DNA of 64,000 bases from Pseudomonas brassicacearum (lineage in GTDB: Bacteria > Pseudomonadota > Gammaproteobacteria > Pseudomonadales > Pseudomonadaceae). Position numbers and translations under genes: made by a program. The DNA is taken from assembly GCF_009601685.2 (NCBI RefSeq), contig NZ_CP045701.2, forward strand, positions 2,728,001 through 2,792,000. The letters run 5' to 3'. Position 1 is the stretch's first letter. Each line of letters opens with the position of its first letter. The notes below the pieces were generated by a model. It had not been told where the DNA came from. It saw only the letters and a program-made list of their open reading frames with translations, and did not search any database. Below, one piece after another: positions 47,128 to 56,459 of the stretch.

Positions 47128-48483
47128 ATGCGCATGACATTTCTCGGGGCCGCAGGCACCGTTACCGGCAGCAAGTACCTGCTGGAACACGACGAACAGC
47201 GCATCCTGATCGATTGCGGCCTGTTCCAGGGCTACAAGCAGTTGCGCCTGCACAACTGGGATCCCTTCGAACTGCCGATGCGCGACCTGGATGCGATCGT
47301 ATTGACCCACGCTCATCTGGACCACAGCGGGTACTTGCCGGTCATGGCGCGCAATGGCTATCGCGGCCCCATCTACGCCACTCCGGCGACCTGCGAGCTG
47401 GTGAAGATCCTGCTACGCGACAGCGCCCGCCTGCAGGAAGAAGAAGCTGAATACGCCAACCGCAAGGGGTTTTCCAAACACACGCCGGCATTCCCGCTAT
47501 ACACCCGCGAACACGCTGAACGCGCGCTGAAACTGCTGCGCCCGATTGCCTTCGAACACCCGGTGGAGATCGCCCGGGGTATCTCCATCCTGCTGCGTCG
47601 CGCCGGGCATATCCTGGGGGCCGCGACGGTACAGGTCCAGGCCGGTGGGGTGACGCTGGTCTGTTCCGGGGACCTGGGGCGACCCGAGGATCCGGTGATG
47701 TTCGCGCCACAGACCATCGAGCAGGCGGATGTCCTGTTGGTGGAGTCCACCTATGGCGACCGTCGGCACCCACATCAATTGCCCGAAGATCAATTGGCCG
47801 ATGTCATTACCCGCACCGCGCTGCGCCGTGGCATCACCCTGGTGCCCTCGTTCACGGTCGGCCGTGCCCAGTTGCTGATGTACCACCTGTATCGCCTGAA
47901 GCAACGTCGGGCGATCCCCGATATCCCGATCTATCTCAACAGCCCCATGGCCATCGACGTCACCCGGTTGTACCAGCGCTTTGGCGACGAGCATCGCCTC
48001 TCCAAGGAAGAGTGCGAGGGCATGTGCCACATCGCCCATCCGGTGCGCTCGGTCAAGGACTCCATGGCCCTGGACCTGCAACGCACCCCGGCGGTGATCA
48101 TCGCCGCCAGTGGCATGGCTACGGGGGGAAGGGTGCTGCATCACCTCAAGAGCCTGGCGCCCAACCCCATCAACACGTTGCTGATGCCCGGTTTCCAGGC
48201 AGGCGGTACGCGAGGCGCCAGGATTGTGGCGGGCGAACCTGCGGTGCGCATCCATGGCAAGGACGTGCCGATCAATGCCGAAGTGGTGTCCATGCAAACG
48301 CTGTCGGCCCATGCCGATGCTGACGAAATCATGCAATGGCTGCGCGGCTTCAAGACACCCCCCCGGCACACCTATGTCGTGCATGGCGAGCCCAATGCAT
48401 CCGATGTCTTGCGCCATCGCATTCGCGACGAATTGGGTTGGTCGGTATCGGTGCCGGAGTACCGCGATAGCGTGGAACTCTGA
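47128..48483 (+). CDS. MBL-fold beta-CASP RNA-processing nuclease
   Basis: 451 residues. The metallo-beta-lactamase core has THAHLDHSGYLP, RAGHILGAATVQV and CSGDLGRPEDPV; the beta-CASP insert and RMMBL C-terminus have SGMATGGRVLHHL and MQTLSAHADADEI. Enzymes of this group are Zn-dependent ribonucleases of the CPSF/YsiL type. The ATG 47128 follows AGGAG. It lies downstream of a candidate ANR-type box with the USP/phosphoketolase block, so a low-oxygen RNA-turnover role is inferred. Confidence 0.9.
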   Translation: MRMTFLGAAGTVTGSKYLLEHDEQRILIDCGLFQGYKQLRLHNWDPFELPMRDLDAIVLTHAHLDHSGYLPVMARNGYRGPIYATPATCELVKILLRDSARLQEEEAEYANRKGFSKHTPAFPLYTREHAERALKLLRPIAFEHPVEIARGISILLRRAGHILGAATVQVQAGGVTLVCSGDLGRPEDPVMFAPQTIEQADVLLVESTYGDRRHPHQLPEDQLADVITRTALRRGITLVPSFTVGRAQLLMYHLYRLKQRRAIPDIPIYLNSPMAIDVTRLYQRFGDEHRLSKEECEGMCHIAHPVRSVKDSMALDLQRTPAVIIAASGMATGGRVLHHLKSLAPNPINTLLMPGFQAGGTRGARIVAGEPAVRIHGKDVPINAEVVSMQTLSAHADADEIMQWLRGFKTPPRHTYVVHGEPNASDVLRHRIRDELGWSVSVPEYRDSVEL

Positions 48484-48529
48484 ACGACCGCCTTCGCGAG
48501 CAAGCCCCACAAGGGGGTTAGAGTCGGGT

Positions 48530-49786
48530 TCAGGTAGGTGGGGGCTGTTCCAGGTTCAGCAAGGTGTCGATCCGCGCCGGGCTGAAAGGTGGACGGGGCG
48601 CCGGTGGTGTCCAGCCGAACAGGTGTTCCAGGGCGGCGCCGCACACCCGGCCCTGGCAGGCACCCATGCCGCAGCGGCTTGCCAGCTTCGCTTGGCGCCA
48701 GTTTTCGTGGCCGGCCAGTTCGCCATATGGCACGTCTTCGCAGCGGCAGACCAGGGTATCGCAGCGGGCCAGTGTCTTGAGCCGTGGATCGAGGGCGAAG
48801 GCCTTGTTCAATGCCCCGGCGAAACCCTGCCAACGAGTGCGGCGCGGCCACAGGTGCCGGGCGGCTGCGCTATTGCCGACGGCGGCATGGCCGGCGATGG
48901 CGCCTTCTACCAGCGCCAGTTCGCTGCCGCCAAAACCGGTGCATTCGCCTGCCGCGTAATGTTCATGGCGAGTGGTCGCTTGCCAGGCGTCAACCGCCAG
49001 CGCCTGGTCTTCAACCGCGCAGCCCAGGGCCTGGCCTAATTGAGTATTGGCAATGAGCCCGAAGCCACAGGCCAGCCGGTCGCAGGCCAACTCAATCGTC
49101 TTGCCTTGTTGCAGCAGGCGCACGCCCTCGAGCCGCTCCCGACCGAGCGCCTCCAGCACGTGGGTGCCTGTGCGGTAGTGTCGGTCGAACAGACTGAGCG
49201 ATTGGACAAATTTGCCCGGCCAACGTGGCAATTGCGCGGCGAAACCGGCGACGGCGGTGCGACTGGCCTGCTCGGCGATGCACAACAGCTGTGCGCCTTG
49301 ATGTTTTGCCGTGGCGGCGCTGGCCAACAGCAAGGGACCACTGCCGGCGATCACCAGCCGTTCGCCGCGCACCGGCAAGCCCCCCTTGATCAGCGCCTGC
49401 AAGCCGCCAGCGCCGGTCACGCCGGGGAGTGTCCAGCCAGGAAACGGCAGCAGCAACTCACGGGCACCGGTGCAGAGGATCAAGCGCTCGTAGGTGATCT
49501 GCCAGCCGCGCTCGGCATCTTCCACCAGCAAGGTTTTATCCGCCGCGCAGGCGATCACCCGAGTGCCGGCATGGCAGCGTACGTTGGCGCAGGTTTGCAG
49601 TTGCTCGCGCAGGCGTCGGGCGGCGCTGGGCAGGTTGGCCTGGGGGCCGTCGCGCCAGATCTGCCCGCCGGGCAGCGGGTTGTCGTCCAGCAGCACGATG
49701 CGCGCGCCGCTGCTGGCTGCGGCGAGGGCGGCGGCCATGCCGGCGGGGCCGGCGCCGATGATCAGCAGGTCGGTGGCTTCGTTCAT
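48530..49786 (-). CDS. D-hydroxyproline dehydrogenase subunit, FAD/NAD oxidoreductase with BFD-like 2Fe-2S C-terminus
   Basis: 418 residues, start 49786 (the frame extends further upstream, across the ferredoxin gene). The FAD motif LLIIGAGPAGMAAALAAASS is followed by the reductase core (GARELLLPFPGWTLPGVTGA), and the C-terminus has the BFD-like cysteines in CRCEDVPYGEL and CGMGACQGRVC. In hydroxyproline clusters this protein, with a small ferredoxin and a DAO-type FAD subunit, forms the membrane-linked D-hydroxyproline dehydrogenase. It overlaps the small ferredoxin gene by 4 bp. Confidence 0.88.
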   Translation of the reverse strand: MNEATDLLIIGAGPAGMAAALAAASSGARIVLLDDNPLPGGQIWRDGPQANLPSAARRLREQLQTCANVRCHAGTRVIACAADKTLLVEDAERGWQITYERLILCTGARELLLPFPGWTLPGVTGAGGLQALIKGGLPVRGERLVIAGSGPLLLASAATAKHQGAQLLCIAEQASRTAVAGFAAQLPRWPGKFVQSLSLFDRHYRTGTHVLEALGRERLEGVRLLQQGKTIELACDRLACGFGLIANTQLGQALGCAVEDQALAVDAWQATTRHEHYAAGECTGFGGSELALVEGAIAGHAAVGNSAAARHLWPRRTRWQGFAGALNKAFALDPRLKTLARCDTLVCRCEDVPYGELAGHENWRQAKLASRCGMGACQGRVCGAALEHLFGWTPPAPRPPFSPARIDTLLNLEQPPPT

Positions 49787-50019
49787 GGTCGGGTCTGCAC
49801 CTGCATGCCGTCGTGGCACAGGGTCTGGCAGGCCAGGCGCCGACGGCCGTCGATCAACACCCGGCACTCCTGGCAGATACCCATGCCGCACAAGGGCGCA
49901 CGGCGCTGGCCGCTGACCGAGGTGCGACTGCAACCATCGGCGCCCAACGCCAATGCCGCCGCGACGCTGGTGCCGTTGGCGACTGACAGCGGGCGGCCGT
50001 CCAGGAACAAGTCAGGCAT
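49783..50019 (-). CDS. Small 2Fe-2S protein of the D-hydroxyproline dehydrogenase complex
   Basis: 78 residues of a plant-type ferredoxin-like (Fer2_4/SoxA-like) subunit: the cluster cysteines are in LCGMGICQECRVLIDG with the fourth in RRLACQTL. It carries electrons between the two larger flavoprotein subunits. ATG 50019 follows GGAGG; a composite repeat block separates it from the DAO-type gene upstream. Confidence 0.85.
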   Translation of the reverse strand: MPDLFLDGRPLSVANGTSVAAALALGADGCSRTSVSGQRRAPLCGMGICQECRVLIDGRRRLACQTLCHDGMQVQTRP

Positions 50020-50067
50020 GGGGCCAATCCTCCTTGGCTAAGCGGATGTCAGAAGCGCACCCCGAAC

Positions 50068-50229
50068 CTGTGGCGAGGGAGCTTGCTCCCGCTGGGCCTG
50101 TAGGAGCTGTCGAGCGGAGCGAGGCTGCGATCTTTTTCCTGATAGCTGGAATCTCAAGCGAAAGATCAAAAGATCGCAGGCTTCGCCAGCTCCTACAGAG
50201 CCCTGCGGGAGCAAGCTCCCTCGCCACAG
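50068..50229. repeat. Nested REP composite inside the hydroxyproline gene cluster
   Basis: Outer 25-base perfect inverted arms (50068-50092 and 50205-50229, GCGAGGGAGCTTGCTCCCGC type) enclose an inner palindromic pair of TGTAGGAGCTG/GCGATCTTTT type at about 50099-50196. It lies between two genes of one metabolic set and could stall or protect the transcript. Confidence 0.75.
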
Positions 50230-50246
50230 GGGATGTGTGTCGGGCT

Positions 50247-51362
50247 TCAGGCATGGGCCGGTTCTCCCAAAAAACGCTGCGGCAGATAAGGCTGCGCGGC
50301 CAGTGGTGAAGTTTCGTCGAACAGCTGCGCGACGAGCAGGTCGGCCGTTGCCGGCGCCGTGGTGACGCCCAGGCCTTCGTGGCCCACCGCCAGCCACAGC
50401 CCCTGGCGCTGCGGATGTTGGCCCACCAGGGGCAAGCCGTCGGGGCTTGCTGCGCGAAAACCGGTCCAGGCCCTGATGCCGTTCAGATGCGCCAACCCTG
50501 GCAGGTATTCGACGGCGCGCTTGAGCATCTTCGCCAGCATCCAGCCTTCCACCTGCGGATCCACGGTGCCGAACTGCCGCGAGGCGCCGATGAACAGTTG
50601 TCCGGTCGGGCGTGGTTGGATATTGCACGCCACCGACGGCCCACTGGCGTTATGGGCGCTGGTGACGTAGCCCAGTTCCACCAGGGTGTGGGTGACGGTG
50701 GCGGGGTAGCGGTCGGTGATCAGCAGGTGGCCCTTCTTCGGCTCGATCGGCAGTTCCGGGCACAATTCAGTGGCCTGGATGCCATTGGCGAGAATCACCG
50801 CTTCGGCGCTCAACCAGCGACCGTCGTCGAGGCGCACGCGATGACCGTCGACTTCGCTGACCTGTGCCCGTTGCTGGCGAATGTTGGGCGCGTCCAGCAT
50901 CCAGCGCGCGGCTGCCGGGGCGTAGAGGATGCCATCGCCCTTGATCAGCAGCCCACCTTCCAGCCCTGGGCGCAGTTCGGGTTCGCGCTGATGCAGGGTG
51001 GCATGGCCGATCAGTTCACAGGCTTCGCCATGGGCCAGCAGGTTCAGGTATTTGCTATGGGCCACCGCCATTTCTTCGGCATTGGCCGCCAGCCACAAAG
51101 TGCTGTTGTTGCGCCAGGCGCAGCCGTCGGGCAGGGCCGGGGCCAGTTCGCGCCAGCGTTGCAGGGAATATTGACTGAGGGCCAGCTCCGCCGGGTTGTC
51201 ATCGAGCACCAGCAGATGCCCCATGCCGGCCGCCGTGGCGCCGTGCCAACCGGCGTCCAGCACCAACACGTTGAGGTTGCGTCGGGCCAACGCCTGGGCA
51301 CAGGCCGCACCGATGATGCCCGCGCCAATGATGATCACGTCGGCGACATGGCCGTTGCTCAC
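50247..51362 (-). CDS. lhpB: D-hydroxyproline dehydrogenase, DAO-type FAD subunit
   Basis: 371 residues of the DAO family: FAD motif [20 protein letters not shown] at the N-terminus, ANGIQATEL and near the C-terminus [14 protein letters not shown]. Placed directly after the epimerase gene (4-bp overlap) it should oxidise cis-4-hydroxy-D-proline to the pyrroline carboxylate, passing electrons to the ferredoxin/FAD subunits. The gene symbol is by analogy with the P. aeruginosa lhp set and is less certain than the function. Confidence 0.85.
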   Translation of the reverse strand: MSNGHVADVIIIGAGIIGAACAQALARRNLNVLVLDAGWHGATAAGMGHLLVLDDNPAELALSQYSLQRWRELAPALPDGCAWRNNSTLWLAANAEEMAVAHSKYLNLLAHGEACELIGHATLHQREPELRPGLEGGLLIKGDGILYAPAAARWMLDAPNIRQQRAQVSEVDGHRVRLDDGRWLSAEAVILANGIQATELCPELPIEPKKGHLLITDRYPATVTHTLVELGYVTSAHNASGPSVACNIQPRPTGQLFIGASRQFGTVDPQVEGWMLAKMLKRAVEYLPGLAHLNGIRAWTGFRAASPDGLPLVGQHPQRQGLWLAVGHEGLGVTTAPATADLLVAQLFDETSPLAAQPYLPQRFLGEPAHA

Positions 51363-52291
51363 GGACGAATGCCCCAGGCGAACGGGTCATCCGCCTCGAT
51401 GATCAGGGTGGTTTCGGCGCTGATGTAGGCACGACCGCGAATGGTCGGCACGATGCGCTCGCCCGAGTGCTCATAGGAGCCCTCGAACTCGCTGCCAATG
51501 ACACTGGCCTGGCGCCAGATCTGACCGGGTTGCAGTTTTCCATCGGCCGCCAGGCACGCCAGTTTGGCGCTGGTGCCGGTGCCGCAAGGGGAGCGGTCAT
51601 AGGCCTTGCCCGGGCAGAGCACGAAGTTGCGGCTGTCGGCTTGCGGGTCGTCGGCGAACAGTTCGATGTGGTCGATCAGGCCGTCGTCTTCGCCGCGAAA
51701 ACCTTGCTGCTCCAAGGCTTGCTGCACGGCGTAGGTGTAGGCGGTCAACCGGTCGAGGTTATCGCCGGCCACGCGCTGGCCGTGTTCGGCGATCAGGAAA
51801 AACCAGTTGCCGCCCCAGGCCACATCGCCCACTACCTGGCCGATGCCGGGCACCTCCAGGGCCAGTGCCTTGCGGTAACGATAGGCTGGCACGTTGCGCA
51901 CGCTGACCGAGCGGTCCTCGTGCAAGGTGGCCTGTACCGTGCCCACCGGGGTTTCGATGCTGTGCACGCCGGGGCCGATCCGGCCCAGGTGGGCCAGTGA
52001 CGCCACCAGGCCGATGGTGCCGTGGCCGCACATGCCCAGGTAGCCGCTGTTATTGAAAAAGATCACGCCGGCACAGGCACTGGGGTCCACCGGCTCGCAG
52101 AGCAACGCGCCCACCAGCACATCGCTGCCCCGGGGTTCCAGCACGCAGGCGGTGCGCCAGGCGTCGTGTTCCGTGGCCAGGCGTTGCTTGCGCTCGGCCA
52201 TGCTGCCCTGGCCCAGGTCAGGAAAACCGTCGGTGACCAGTCGGGTCGGTTCGCCGCCGGTATGGGAATCGATCACGGTGATGCGTTTCAT
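51359..52291 (-). CDS. lhpA: 4-Hydroxyproline 2-epimerase (proline racemase family)
   Basis: 310 residues. Both catalytic cysteines are visible: Cys88 in MCGHGTIG and the second in [10 protein letters not shown] (near residue 236). [17 protein letters not shown] is the family start. It converts trans-4-hydroxy-L-proline to the cis-D epimer. The second Cys distinguishes it from dehydratase homologues with Ser/Thr there. First gene of the operon, 110 bp from the GntR gene. Confidence 0.9.
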   Translation of the reverse strand: MKRITVIDSHTGGEPTRLVTDGFPDLGQGSMAERKQRLATEHDAWRTACVLEPRGSDVLVGALLCEPVDPSACAGVIFFNNSGYLGMCGHGTIGLVASLAHLGRIGPGVHSIETPVGTVQATLHEDRSVSVRNVPAYRYRKALALEVPGIGQVVGDVAWGGNWFFLIAEHGQRVAGDNLDRLTAYTYAVQQALEQQGFRGEDDGLIDHIELFADDPQADSRNFVLCPGKAYDRSPCGTGTSAKLACLAADGKLQPGQIWRQASVIGSEFEGSYEHSGERIVPTIRGRAYISAETTLIIEADDPFAWGIRP

Positions 52292-52403
52292 GGGAGGGCC
52301 ACGTCCGTTCAGATGAGTGACGGCAAGCGTGGCCCGCGCCGGGGGGCGACGGCTTGAGGGTTTTATTTGCCACCAATGACGAAATCGGCACAGCGCCAGC
52401 GCA

Positions 52404-53075
52404 TCAATGGCTGGAAGGCAGGTACTTGAACAAGGTCTCGCAGACCCCGGCGATGTGTTCGTCCAGCAACTTCACCGCCTGCTCGACATCACCGGCGCGG
52501 CAGGCCTTGATGATTTCCCGGTGCTCGTGATCGGCGCGGTCCTTGCCCGCCGAAAGGCTCATCTGCATGCGCAAGTAGCGCTCCAGCTTGTCGTGCACCG
52601 AGCGGATCAAACTAACCATGAAGGGCCGTTGCGCCGGTTCGTAGAGGCAGGCATGCAGTTGCCAGTTCAGCTCGGCCCAGCGGCCTACGTCGTCTTCACC
52701 GACGAACTCCCGGCAGATGCTTTCGGCGCGGGCGAAGGTGGCTTCGGTCATGTTGGGAATCGCCAGGCGCAGCACTTTGTCTTCCAGCAGCATCCGCACT
52801 TCGAACATCTGCGCCAGCTCCGCCTCGGAAATGCGCGTCACCATCGCCCCACGATTGCGCTGGAACATCACCAGGCCCTCGGCCTCCAGGCGCTTGAGGG
52901 CTTCGCGCACGGGGATCTTGCTGACGTTGAACTGCCGGGCGATGTCATCCTGGCGAATGGGCTCGTCCTCGGCAAAGTGCCCGGCCACGATGGCATCGCG
53001 CAGGTGGCGGGTGATGATTTCCGAGGTGGAAGGGGTGTTGCCCAGGTCAGGCAGGTTGAACTTGGATAAAGTCAC
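52404..53075 (-). CDS. GntR-family (FCD) transcriptional regulator
   Basis: 223 residues: an N-terminal winged helix ([25 protein letters not shown]) and a helical FCD effector domain with metal-site residues ([28 protein letters not shown]). It lies immediately upstream of the hydroxyproline genes on the same strand and is probably their repressor, with hydroxyproline or its D-epimer as inducer. Confidence 0.88.
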   Translation of the reverse strand: MTLSKFNLPDLGNTPSTSEIITRHLRDAIVAGHFAEDEPIRQDDIARQFNVSKIPVREALKRLEAEGLVMFQRNRGAMVTRISEAELAQMFEVRMLLEDKVLRLAIPNMTEATFARAESICREFVGEDDVGRWAELNWQLHACLYEPAQRPFMVSLIRSVHDKLERYLRMQMSLSAGKDRADHEHREIIKACRAGDVEQAVKLLDEHIAGVCETLFKYLPSSH

Positions 53076-53146
53076 GGCGGCGGGTCGTTCGGCTTAGGTG
53101 GGGATATGGTATACGACTTTGCCGGGCGCGGTGTCCCCGGGAGGCT

Positions 53147-53476
53147 CTGTAGGAGCTGGCGAAGCCTGCGATCTTTTGATCTTGATCTTTCGCTCACAAC
53201 TCAATTGGCAGTGGAAAGATCGCAGCCTCGTTGCACTCGACAGCTCCTACACAACTCCTACAGCTCATACGGTAGGCCTCTGTAGGAGCTGGCGAAGCCT
53301 GCGATCTTTTGATCTTGATCTTGATCTTGATCTTGATCTTGATCTTGATTTTGATCTTGATCTTTTGATCGTTCGCTCAAGACTCAATTGGCAGGGGAAA
53401 GATCGCAGCCTCGTTGCACTCGACAGCTCCTACACAGCTCCTACGCAGCTCCTACACAGTTCTTATAGCTCCTACG
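53147..53476. repeat. Two long copies of a TGTAGGAGCTG...GATCTTTT repeat
   Basis: This fills the 425-base gene-free interval between the GntR and MFS genes. Unit one (from 53147) and unit two (from 53280) each begin CTGTAGGAGCTGGCGAAGCC and end in GCAGCCTCGTTGCACTCGAC followed by AGCTCCTAC-type tails, i.e. inverted arms. No coding gene is supported. Confidence 0.75.
53311..53364. repeat. GATCTT hexanucleotide tandem array
   Basis: Nine consecutive hexamers (eight GATCTT, one GATTTT) lie inside the second repeat unit. They look like slippage expansion of the short GATCTT(GATCTT) stretch found once or twice in other copies of this repeat. Confidence 0.85.
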
Positions 53477-53501
53477 CAGCATCTATTGCCAGGGGGGGTG
53501 T

Positions 53502-54668
53502 TCAGCTGTGGGACAGGTGGCTCACGTAAGCCTCTGTCCGGACGATCCGCCATCCGGTGACCGACGCCCCCGCCAGCAGCGCCAGGCCGAAGACGATCAA
53601 TGCCACGTCAGCGCCGAAATGATCGGCCAGCAACCCGGTTACCACCACTGGGATGCTGAACCCGACATAGGCGAACAGGAAGAATCCGGCACTGACCCGG
53701 GCCTTTTCCGTGCCGGCCATGGCTGTGACGGCTGACAACCCGCCCAGGTACAGGAAACCGTAGCAAGCGCTGCTGGCGCCCAGTGCTCCGAGCAATACGG
53801 CGAGCAGGGAGCCAGCGCTCGCGCCCCAGGCCAGCAACGCGTAGCTCGCGGGCAGGATCAACAGGCCCAAACCCGTGGCCCTGGCCGGCTGCATGCGCCG
53901 AACCCAGGGCTGGAAGAGCAGGCCGCAACTGATGACCGTGAAGGTCGACAGGCCCGACCAACGCTGCAAATCATGGGTCGCCAGCACCGATGGCAATATG
54001 GCTATGACCAGGCCCGAGGTCGCCCAGGCCAGCAGCATGGAAAAACTGTAGGGCAGGCTGCCGGGGGGAAACAAAGGCAGGCGCAGCAGCGGTGCGTCTT
54101 TGATTTTCAGCGCCGGGTCCGGTAGCCGCCAGACCACGACGATCGCGATGGCGGCCAACATCAATTGCAACCAGAAGCTGCCGGGCGTGGCGCTGTGGTG
54201 GACCAACAGGAACAGGCTGGTCAACGCCGCGCCCAGGCCAAACCCCAGGGAGGTGCTGGCGGTGACCCGGTTGGCCGGCGAGCGGGGATCGCGGGTTGCC
54301 ATGAGCTCGGTCATATAGGCGGTCGATGTGGCCGAGGCCAGTCCTGTTCCGACCCCCAACATCAGGCGCGCCACACCCAGCGCCTCCAGGCTTGGCCAGA
54401 GCAGTGTCACCAGGGTCGCCAGCATCGACAGCCCGAGGGCGACCAGGATCAACGGTTTGCGTCCCACCCGGTCGGCCAGCCCGCCGAACGCCAGCAAGAC
54501 GGGAAGCACGCCCAGCACATAACCGGAAAACGCCACCGCCGTGGCACCGACGCCGTAGCCGGACAACTGCGCGTAGGTGGTGTACAGCGGCGCCTGCAGG
54601 TTGACCGCAAGGGTGATCAGGCAAAGGCCGAAAGCCAGCCCCCAGGAATGTCGATGCTGTGGGTTCAA
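53502..54668 (-). CDS. MFS transporter
   Basis: 388 residues, 12 predicted helices, with the classic loop 2-3 motif GGLADRVGRKPLI and a second-half GLSAVTAMAG-type helix. It resembles drug/metabolite efflux MFS (Bcr/EmrD- or YfcJ-like). It is divergent from the MocR gene, about 130 bp apart, so that regulator may control it. No substrate can be assigned. Confidence 0.87.
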   Translation of the reverse strand: MNPQHRHSWGLAFGLCLITLAVNLQAPLYTTYAQLSGYGVGATAVAFSGYVLGVLPVLLAFGGLADRVGRKPLILVALGLSMLATLVTLLWPSLEALGVARLMLGVGTGLASATSTAYMTELMATRDPRSPANRVTASTSLGFGLGAALTSLFLLVHHSATPGSFWLQLMLAAIAIVVVWRLPDPALKIKDAPLLRLPLFPPGSLPYSFSMLLAWATSGLVIAILPSVLATHDLQRWSGLSTFTVISCGLLFQPWVRRMQPARATGLGLLILPASYALLAWGASAGSLLAVLLGALGASSACYGFLYLGGLSAVTAMAGTEKARVSAGFFLFAYVGFSIPVVVTGLLADHFGADVALIVFGLALLAGASVTGWRIVRTEAYVSHLSHS

Positions 54669-54796
54669 GGGTGTTCCTTAAGGGAAGTGCATGAAGTCCC
54701 GGGGACTATCACGTGCGGGCACAACGCAAACAAGGAACAGACCCAGGCCATTTGTGCTTAACTGTTCGCTAAAAATTAGAGAACACTTAGCCAAGA

Positions 54797-56197
54797 GTGC
54801 CCGCTGTGGACCTGAAGATTGATCGCAACGTTGCCGAGCCCGTGATTCGGCAGCTCGTGACGCACCTCATGGGCTGGATCAACGCCCATGGCATCCGCCC
54901 CGGTGCGCGCATGCCGTCCATTCGCCAGCTGGCCCGGGAAAACAGCCTGAGCCTGTCGAGCGTGATCAAGGCCTATGACCAACTGGTCGCCAGTGGGGTA
55001 CTGGAGTCCCGGCACGGCGCCGGTTTTTTTGTCGCGCAGCAGTGGGTCCGACCCGTGGAGCCGGAGCCCGAAACGGATAATCCGCGGTGGCGGTTGTTCG
55101 ACAATGAATCGACGCAGCTCAAGATGGGGTGTGGCTGGCTACCCGATGCCTGGCGAGACGACACCGACCTGGGCCAGGCGATCCGCCAGGTGGTGCGCAG
55201 CGACAACCACGCGTTGTTCAACTACAGCACCCCGTTGGGCTCGCCTCATCTGCGCCTGCACCTTCAAAAGCGCCTGGGCCTGATCGATATTCATGTCGAC
55301 CCGGCGCAAATCATCACCACCCAAGGCGCCAGCCAGGGCCTCGACCTGCTGGTGCGAACCCTGCTCAAGCCCGGTGACCTGGTGCTGGTGGAAAGCCCCG
55401 GCTACTACAACCTGTTCAACCTGCTGAAACTGCATGGGGTCCAGACCCTGGCGGTGCCAAGGACCGCGCAAGGCCCGGACATCGCCAGCCTGGAACTGCT
55501 TCTCGGCGAGCATAAACCCTCGTATTTCTTCATCAACAGCATGTACCAGAACCCCACCGGGACCAGCCTGGCGCCGAGCGTGGCCTATCGTCTGCTGCAA
55601 CTGGCAACGGCCCATGACTTTCGCCTCATCGAGGATGACATCTACGCCGACTTCCAGAATGGCCCGACGTCACGCCTGGCCTCCCTGGATGCCCTGGACC
55701 GGGTGATCTACCTGGCGAGTTTTTCCAAGACGCTGTCCAGTTCGCTGCGCATCGGCTACGTGGTCGCTCACCCCGAAATCATCCAGCGCCTGGCCGAAGT
55801 CAAGATGATTACCGGCATCGGGTGTTCGCTGCTGGCGGAAAACGTGGTGGCGACGTTGTTGGCCAACGGTGCTTATCGCAAGCTGATCCAGCGCTTGCGC
55901 CAGCGCCTGAACAAGCAGATGGCGAGCACGCTGCGCCAGTTGGACCCGGCCCACTGGGAGGTATTTGCCGAGCCGATGGGAGGCCTGTTCGTCTGGGCCA
56001 GGCCTCGACGCCTGGCGGCACAACGGGTTCAGCAGATCGCCCGGGAACTGCAAATCCAACTGTCCCAAGGCTCGACGTTCCTGCCCCAGGGCGAGGCGTG
56101 TGACTGGTTGCGGTTGAACGTGGCTTATACCCAGGATCATCGTGCGCAGGTGTTCTTCCAGCGGGTGGAGCAGGAGTCGATTGCGGTAGGCCAATAG
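54797..56197 (+). CDS. MocR-type regulator (GntR HTH fused to class I aminotransferase)
   Basis: 466 residues. An N-terminal GntR winged helix (PSIRQLARENSLSLSSVIKA) is followed by a fold-type I aminotransferase domain, with the PLP Asp in LIEDDIYADF and Schiff-base Lys in ASFSKTLSSSLRIGY. MocR proteins bind PLP or amino adducts and regulate neighbouring metabolic or transport genes. No ATG fits; GTG 54797 or GTG 54806 are both possible starts. It is divergent from the MFS gene. Confidence 0.88.
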   Translation: MPAVDLKIDRNVAEPVIRQLVTHLMGWINAHGIRPGARMPSIRQLARENSLSLSSVIKAYDQLVASGVLESRHGAGFFVAQQWVRPVEPEPETDNPRWRLFDNESTQLKMGCGWLPDAWRDDTDLGQAIRQVVRSDNHALFNYSTPLGSPHLRLHLQKRLGLIDIHVDPAQIITTQGASQGLDLLVRTLLKPGDLVLVESPGYYNLFNLLKLHGVQTLAVPRTAQGPDIASLELLLGEHKPSYFFINSMYQNPTGTSLAPSVAYRLLQLATAHDFRLIEDDIYADFQNGPTSRLASLDALDRVIYLASFSKTLSSSLRIGYVVAHPEIIQRLAEVKMITGIGCSLLAENVVATLLANGAYRKLIQRLRQRLNKQMASTLRQLDPAHWEVFAEPMGGLFVWARPRRLAAQRVQQIARELQIQLSQGSTFLPQGEACDWLRLNVAYTQDHRAQVFFQRVEQESIAVGQ

Positions 56198-56222
56198 GGT
56201 ATGGGGGGGATTGTTCTGGCGC

Positions 56223-56330
56223 CATCGCGAGCAAGCTTTGCTCCCACAGGGGAGGGCCGGGGCCAGTCACAAGACTTGTACCCACTGAAGATCTCTGTGG
56301 GAGCAAAGCTTGCTCGCGATAGCGGACTAA
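56223..56330. repeat. Inverted REP pair
   Basis: Two opposing copies of the ATCGCGAGCAAGCTTTGCTC core flank about 55 bp between the MocR and TonB-receptor genes. They are the intergenic counterpart of the copy inside the MFS gene at 8590-8619. Confidence 0.8.
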
Positions 56331-56353
56331 ACGGTCACAAAAAAAATAACAGT

Positions 56354-56372
56354 GTTAATGGGAATAAATATC
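56354..56372 (+). promoter_or_regulatory. Candidate Fur box
   Basis: A 19-base site matches 14 of 19 positions of GATAATGATAATCATTATC. It lies about 88 bp upstream of the siderophore receptor start in an AT-rich stretch, as expected for iron-repressed promoters. Confidence 0.5.
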
Positions 56373-56459
56373 AAACGGGAATGAGTTGTTGTATCTTTCG
56401 CGACACATTCTTGTCAGCCTCCAGATGTGGTGGCTTTTTTCCATTAGGATTGTGCATCG

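Noticed and set aside
53280..53480. Possible CRISPR array
   Set aside because: The repeats are six-base units and REP-type palindromes without unique spacers of uniform length, and no cas genes occur.
53098..53529. 143-codon open frame encoding Leu-Asp repeats
   Set aside because: It is the translation of the GATCTT tandem array and flanking REP-type repeats, with no ribosome site or conserved domain.
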